NCBI GenBank assembly: GCA_902984215.1
Contig: CADWAF010004782.1
Coordinates: forward strand, 1-64,000
Direction of reading: 5' to 3'
DNA length: 64,000 nt
Source of the DNA: Willaertia magna
Taxonomy: Eukaryota > Heterolobosea > Eutetramitea > Acrasida > Naegleriidae
Every line of letters begins with the position of its first letter. The first letter of the stretch is position 1. Below the pieces are notes generated by a model. It worked only from the letters and a program-made list of their open reading frames with translations, was not told the origin of the DNA and made no database searches. Shown one piece after another: positions 60,688 through 64,000 of the stretch. Position numbers and translations under genes: made by a program.

Positions 60688-61506
60688 ATGACCATTTCTC
60701 ATAACTGCAAACACGGTAAATTTTTCTGTCCCCCATTTGAAGAAGGAGGATGTTCGTTGTGTAGAGAAAGAGCTGAACAAAGGTTTAGAGCTGCAAAGTT
60801 AAATCAGTTTAATTATAAACTAATAAAATCAAATCCTTTTCAAACTTATCAATTTTTGGAAGAAGAGACAGAGGTGAAGAGTAAGAAAGGATGTTTAAAT
60901 CCCGGAGATAAAGTTTCGATTACTTTTTGGATTAAAGAAGATCAATCCGATAAACAAATAGATGAAAACATTAGATTATTGGGTGAAAATAGTTTACCTT
61001 CTATCCTGGCTAATGGTTTTTCAGATTTAAAGGAAGAAACAACCAAAGAAGAAATGGGGATAGCCTTGACAGAAAGAATTGCAACATTCGGAAATGAATT
61101 TTGGTCTTTATTATTTCATCTTCATTCATTGGAAGAATTATTTCAATTCGTGAAGGATGAAATTTTAAAAGAAGAAGAAAAACCTAAAGTAGAAGAGGTA
61201 AAGCCTTCTTTTGAAAAGAAAGAAATTTCCGAAAAAGAGTTACCTATAATAACAGAGAGTTCTTCTGACAAGAATAATGTAGAAGTATTTTCACAACCTA
61301 CATTTGAAAGTAATTTAGATGAAGATTTTAATGATTTTTATGACCATTCCCAATTACTCAAAACATTAATAACTAGTGGCAACAATAATACAGGTTCCTC
61401 TTTTGATATTTCCAATATGTCAGAAGATGAAATTATTTGCTTTATGATGTATGGAACAGAAGGTTTAGAAATGATGAGAGCCAATGATAAATCTTCAAGA
61501 AAATAA
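60688..61506 (+). CDS. Cys/His-rich N-terminal protein of unknown function
   Basis: A 272-residue protein. The N-terminus has CKHGKFFCPPFEEGGCSLC, whose Cys/His spacing could bind one zinc. Then comes KLNQFNYKLIKSNPFQTYQF and a hydrophilic stretch. The middle segment (GIALTERIATFGNEFWSLLF, then HSLEELFQFVKDE) is helical and probably folded. An acidic, Ser-rich C-terminus follows with ISNMSEDEIICFMMYGTEGL. Function unknown; a zinc-binding adaptor is a guess. The ATG context is AAAAACA. Confidence 0.6.
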   Translation: MTISHNCKHGKFFCPPFEEGGCSLCRERAEQRFRAAKLNQFNYKLIKSNPFQTYQFLEEETEVKSKKGCLNPGDKVSITFWIKEDQSDKQIDENIRLLGENSLPSILANGFSDLKEETTKEEMGIALTERIATFGNEFWSLLFHLHSLEELFQFVKDEILKEEEKPKVEEVKPSFEKKEISEKELPIITESSSDKNNVEVFSQPTFESNLDEDFNDFYDHSQLLKTLITSGNNNTGSSFDISNMSEDEIICFMMYGTEGLEMMRANDKSSRK

Positions 61507-61573
61507 TCCATTCTACCTATTTATATGACTATGAAATCTGAGAGGTCAGTATCATAATCAAACAATAAAAAAA

Positions 61574-62566
61574 ATGATGATGCGACGTAATGACAGCAGT
61601 AACTACCATCACAGCGGAAATAACAATAGTGAAGGATTTTTTGGTTCGCTGTCAATAGGATTGAAAACCAGATTTATTCAACAGTGGAAAGGGGTTGTAG
61701 TTTTAATTGATATACTTTTCTTTTTATTACCCTGTTTAATATTTTCTATTTGGGGAACAACATTATTAATTCAAACAAATTTTTTAGTTCAAAGTGATGG
61801 ATTGCAATCAGTTCTTTCATTTAATCATACTGATTCAAGTGTTATAATAAATAAGAATGCAACTGATGATATTTTCATTTCATTTAATCCATTTGACAAT
61901 TCAAATAAATTATTTACATGTCATTTATTTGTATTTTTATTGATAATTACATTAGTTGATTGGATTTTCTTATTTTTCTGTAGTTTTGGGGGAAGGTTGA
62001 CTGAAAAGTATTATTTTTGGAGTAATAAAATAAAAGAAGAAGAAATAGATAGAGAAGATGTGAATCAAATATACAGAATTGAAAAAGTAAAATGTAAAAT
62101 TAATACTTTTTATTTTCTTATCAAAGTTTTTGCTATTGGACTGTTTTTATTAGGATTATTAATATGGTTCACTATTGAGATAGTCACACAAACAAGAAAC
62201 GATATTTATGGAACTCAATTCCCTTTATTACATATGTCTTACAAAGTTGACGACAATGAATTTAGATCAAAGGCATTTAATTCTACAACTTGCAACGATT
62301 TATTAAGTTTAAATTTTACACAGAAATATACATACGAAAATAATACTGATTTTGGAAGTGTCACAACAATAGGTGATTCAATTTATATTTATATGATTAT
62401 TAGATGGAGTTTACTTGGATTTGCTTTAATTATGGTACCAATATTAGTTATTGTAATGTCAATTTATCAATGTTGTTTCGTTTGGAAAGAAAAGACTGGA
62501 GGAGATAAGGCATATGCACCTTTAAAAGAGGCTAGTGAAGAGGAAGACGAAAATGATTACTTGTAA
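61574..62566 (+). CDS. four-transmembrane protein with large extracellular loops
   Basis: A 330-residue protein. TM1 VVVLIDILFFLLPCLIFSIW, TM2 LFVFLLIITLVDWIFLFF, TM3 FYFLIKVFAIGLFLLGLLIW and TM4 MIIRWSLLGFALIMVPILV. Two outside loops hold N-glycosylation sequons (NHT, NAT, NST, NFT, NNT) and a Cys-rich NSTTCND. The C-terminus is short and acidic (EASEEEDENDYL). Four TM helices with glycosylated loops resemble tetraspanin or claudin-type topology, but no CCG motif is present, so the family is unknown. The ATG at 61574 begins ATGATGATG after seven A. Confidence 0.7.
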   Translation: MMMRRNDSSNYHHSGNNNSEGFFGSLSIGLKTRFIQQWKGVVVLIDILFFLLPCLIFSIWGTTLLIQTNFLVQSDGLQSVLSFNHTDSSVIINKNATDDIFISFNPFDNSNKLFTCHLFVFLLIITLVDWIFLFFCSFGGRLTEKYYFWSNKIKEEEIDREDVNQIYRIEKVKCKINTFYFLIKVFAIGLFLLGLLIWFTIEIVTQTRNDIYGTQFPLLHMSYKVDDNEFRSKAFNSTTCNDLLSLNFTQKYTYENNTDFGSVTTIGDSIYIYMIIRWSLLGFALIMVPILVIVMSIYQCCFVWKEKTGGDKAYAPLKEASEEEDENDYL

Positions 62567-62584
62567 CAATATAATGAATACACT

Positions 62585-64000
62585 TTAAATTTTTCTTTGT
62601 TTTCTCTTTGCGTCCCATTGAGATTGTAATTTCTTTGCCTTGGCATTTTCATAAGTCACCTTACCATTAAAATTGTTAATTATGTTAACATCAAAAATGT
62701 TGGATTCCAACTCCCAAGTATTTTCAGAGTCAGGGTATCCTTGCCATTTCACCAAATACATTGGTTCTCCTTTTGCCATGTATTTCTTTTCCAACAATTT
62801 CTCTACTAAAAAAACATGATCATCATCTTCTATTGTAATAACTTCGTCCTCTTCCTCCTTTTTCTTTTTTGTTGAAGATTCTTCTGACTTATCAGATCTG
62901 CCTTTTCTTTTGGTTGATGAACTCTTTTTCTCTGTAGTTTTCTTTGGGGTTGTGCTATCTCTTTTAATAAATTTTCTTTTTCTTACACCCGACGTAATTG
63001 TTGGAGAATCATCCTTATCTTCAGTGTTTTGAGAAGAAGTGGTTGGTGACAGAGAGATGTCCACAGTTAATGTTTTAGCATTGTCACTTTTTGTAGATAA
63101 TTCTTCTTCTTCATTCATAGCTTTGTCATTCTCTTCCATTGACATTGCACTATTAGAGCTAGGCAATACATCCATCTTATCTTCTTTTATATCTTCTATG
63201 GGTTTCTCTTCTTCTGTTATTTTTGGTGTTAGACTTGGTGTTGCTTCATCAGAAATATTAAGGACGGTAATATCAGACAATGCTTGCTTTGATTCAGCGC
63301 TTTTGAATAATTCTTCTTTTAAGTTACTTTCCTTAATAGTTTTATTCTCCACTTCTACTTCATCCTCTGTTGTTTCAAGTTTTTTCTCCGTAAATACGGA
63401 CTCTTCGTATTCATCCAAAATAACTACGTCACTTTCTTGTGAAGAAATATAATCTAAAGTTGATAGGTTTTGACCTGCTGGAATTGCTTCAGTTGTTTCA
63501 TTTATTTCTTCTTTTTCAACACTTGTTGTTATTGCTGCTTCTGTTGTGAAATTATTTTCAGTGCTGACACCTTTATCTTCACTCAAATCTTCTTTCGCTT
63601 GTTCAACTTCAGAGAATAATGGATCATCTTCAAGATCTTCATTTTCCTTATTATCTATTATTTCTTCATCTTTCGTGCTCTCTTCTTCAATCCTATTTTC
63701 TTTTGTAACCATTTCCTCCAACTTCTCTATTAGTTTTTCATCCTTTGCTAAAACAGGTGTCATTTCAGTGTCATCCTCAATAATTTCCTGGGGTGCTGTT
63801 TCTTGTTGAAGCTTTTCTTCTTCTACAACTTCCGTTTCAACAGTTTTTGGTATTATTACGTCTTCATCTTTCATACTTTCTTCTTCAATATGTTGCCTGA
63901 TAACATCATCATTACTTACTTTTTGAACGCTTTTCTCCTCTTGAATTACTTCATTCCCTTTCAACTCCTCATTATTAACCAAAGGTTGTTGTACCACTTC
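62585..64000 (-). CDS. chromodomain protein, 5' end beyond the window
   Basis: At least 470 residues; the frame is open to the last base with no convincing start (a GTG at 63997), so the N-terminus is outside the window. Most of it is acidic, Glu/Asp/Ser/Thr-rich and disordered, followed by a Lys/Ser-rich basic stretch with STTPKKTTEKKSSS. A C-terminal chromodomain shows VFLVEKLLEKKYMAKGEP, MYLVKWQGYPDSENTWELE and a final helix. The aromatic cage is at the Tyr/Phe in EKLLEKKY, the Trp in VKWQGY and TWE. It would read methylated histone H3 (HP1-like). The basic stretch may be a nuclear signal. Confidence 0.85.
   Translation of the reverse strand, partial: EVVQQPLVNNEELKGNEVIQEEKSVQKVSNDDVIRQHIEEESMKDEDVIIPKTVETEVVEEEKLQQETAPQEIIEDDTEMTPVLAKDEKLIEKLEEMVTKENRIEEESTKDEEIIDNKENEDLEDDPLFSEVEQAKEDLSEDKGVSTENNFTTEAAITTSVEKEEINETTEAIPAGQNLSTLDYISSQESDVVILDEYEESVFTEKKLETTEDEVEVENKTIKESNLKEELFKSAESKQALSDITVLNISDEATPSLTPKITEEEKPIEDIKEDKMDVLPSSNSAMSMEENDKAMNEEEELSTKSDNAKTLTVDISLSPTTSSQNTEDKDDSPTITSGVRKRKFIKRDSTTPKKTTEKKSSSTKRKGRSDKSEESSTKKKKEEEDEVITIEDDDHVFLVEKLLEKKYMAKGEPMYLVKWQGYPDSENTWELESNIFDVNIINNFNGKVTYENAKAKKLQSQWDAKRKQRKI

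Overview
The window is eukaryotic nuclear DNA from an AT-rich, gene-dense protist. It has short GT-AG introns (mostly 40-72 nt), single genes on both strands, tiny intergenic gaps, A-rich runs just before start codons, and Asn/Gln/Ser-rich low-complexity stretches. My best guess is a heterolobosean amoeba of the Naegleria/Willaertia kind. It combines ciliary genes, hybrid histidine kinases and Zn2Cys6 regulators. The taxon is inferred, not proven; no ribosomal or mitochondrial marker is present.

1-7 kb: an extremely AT-rich edge, a mitochondrial SDH assembly factor (SDHAF2), a 4-TM protein, a protein with ubiquitin embedded in its middle, a mitochondrial-carrier-like protein, phosphoglycerate kinase and COA6. 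7-18 kb: a large coiled-coil protein resembling the transition-fibre protein FBF1, an RRM-like protein, TAF5 of TFIID, a TPR-like protein, tRNA-Gly(GCC) and a histidine acid phosphatase. 18-26 kb: a ThrE-type amino-acid exporter, an RGS-like protein, a membrane J-protein, a tail-anchored protein, a tandem-repeat beta protein, a nucleoside deaminase and a myristoylated EF-hand protein. 26-31 kb: a rearranged patch with a truncated DUSP23-like phosphatase fused tail-to-tail to a broken 2OG-oxygenase gene, an odd small GTPase, a glycerolipid acyltransferase, a 54-bp inverted repeat and a ubiquitin-like protein.

31-44 kb: a membrane GDPD, a degenerate metallo-beta-lactamase-fold protein, a CRAL-TRIO protein, a NUDT14-like Nudix hydrolase, the PIKK co-chaperone TTI1, a four-exon HSBP1 gene and a hybrid histidine kinase. 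44-64 kb: a Zn2Cys6 regulator with a uORF, an MFS transporter with an 8-nt microexon, an HSDL2-like SDR, a NYN/RanBP2-zinc-finger protein, a degenerate tRNA-Glu-like locus, a GNAT, an OSCA/TMEM63 channel, a second regulator related to the Zn2Cys6 one, several unknowns and the C-terminal part of a chromodomain protein.

There is no operon logic. Recurring themes are mitochondrial biogenesis (SDHAF2, COA6, carrier), signalling (histidine kinase, GTPase, EF-hand, CRAL-TRIO, RGS-like) and transcription (TAF5, two regulators, chromodomain, HSBP1). All spliced models were worked out by hand from GT-AG sites, reading phase and protein-family continuity; no transcript data were available.
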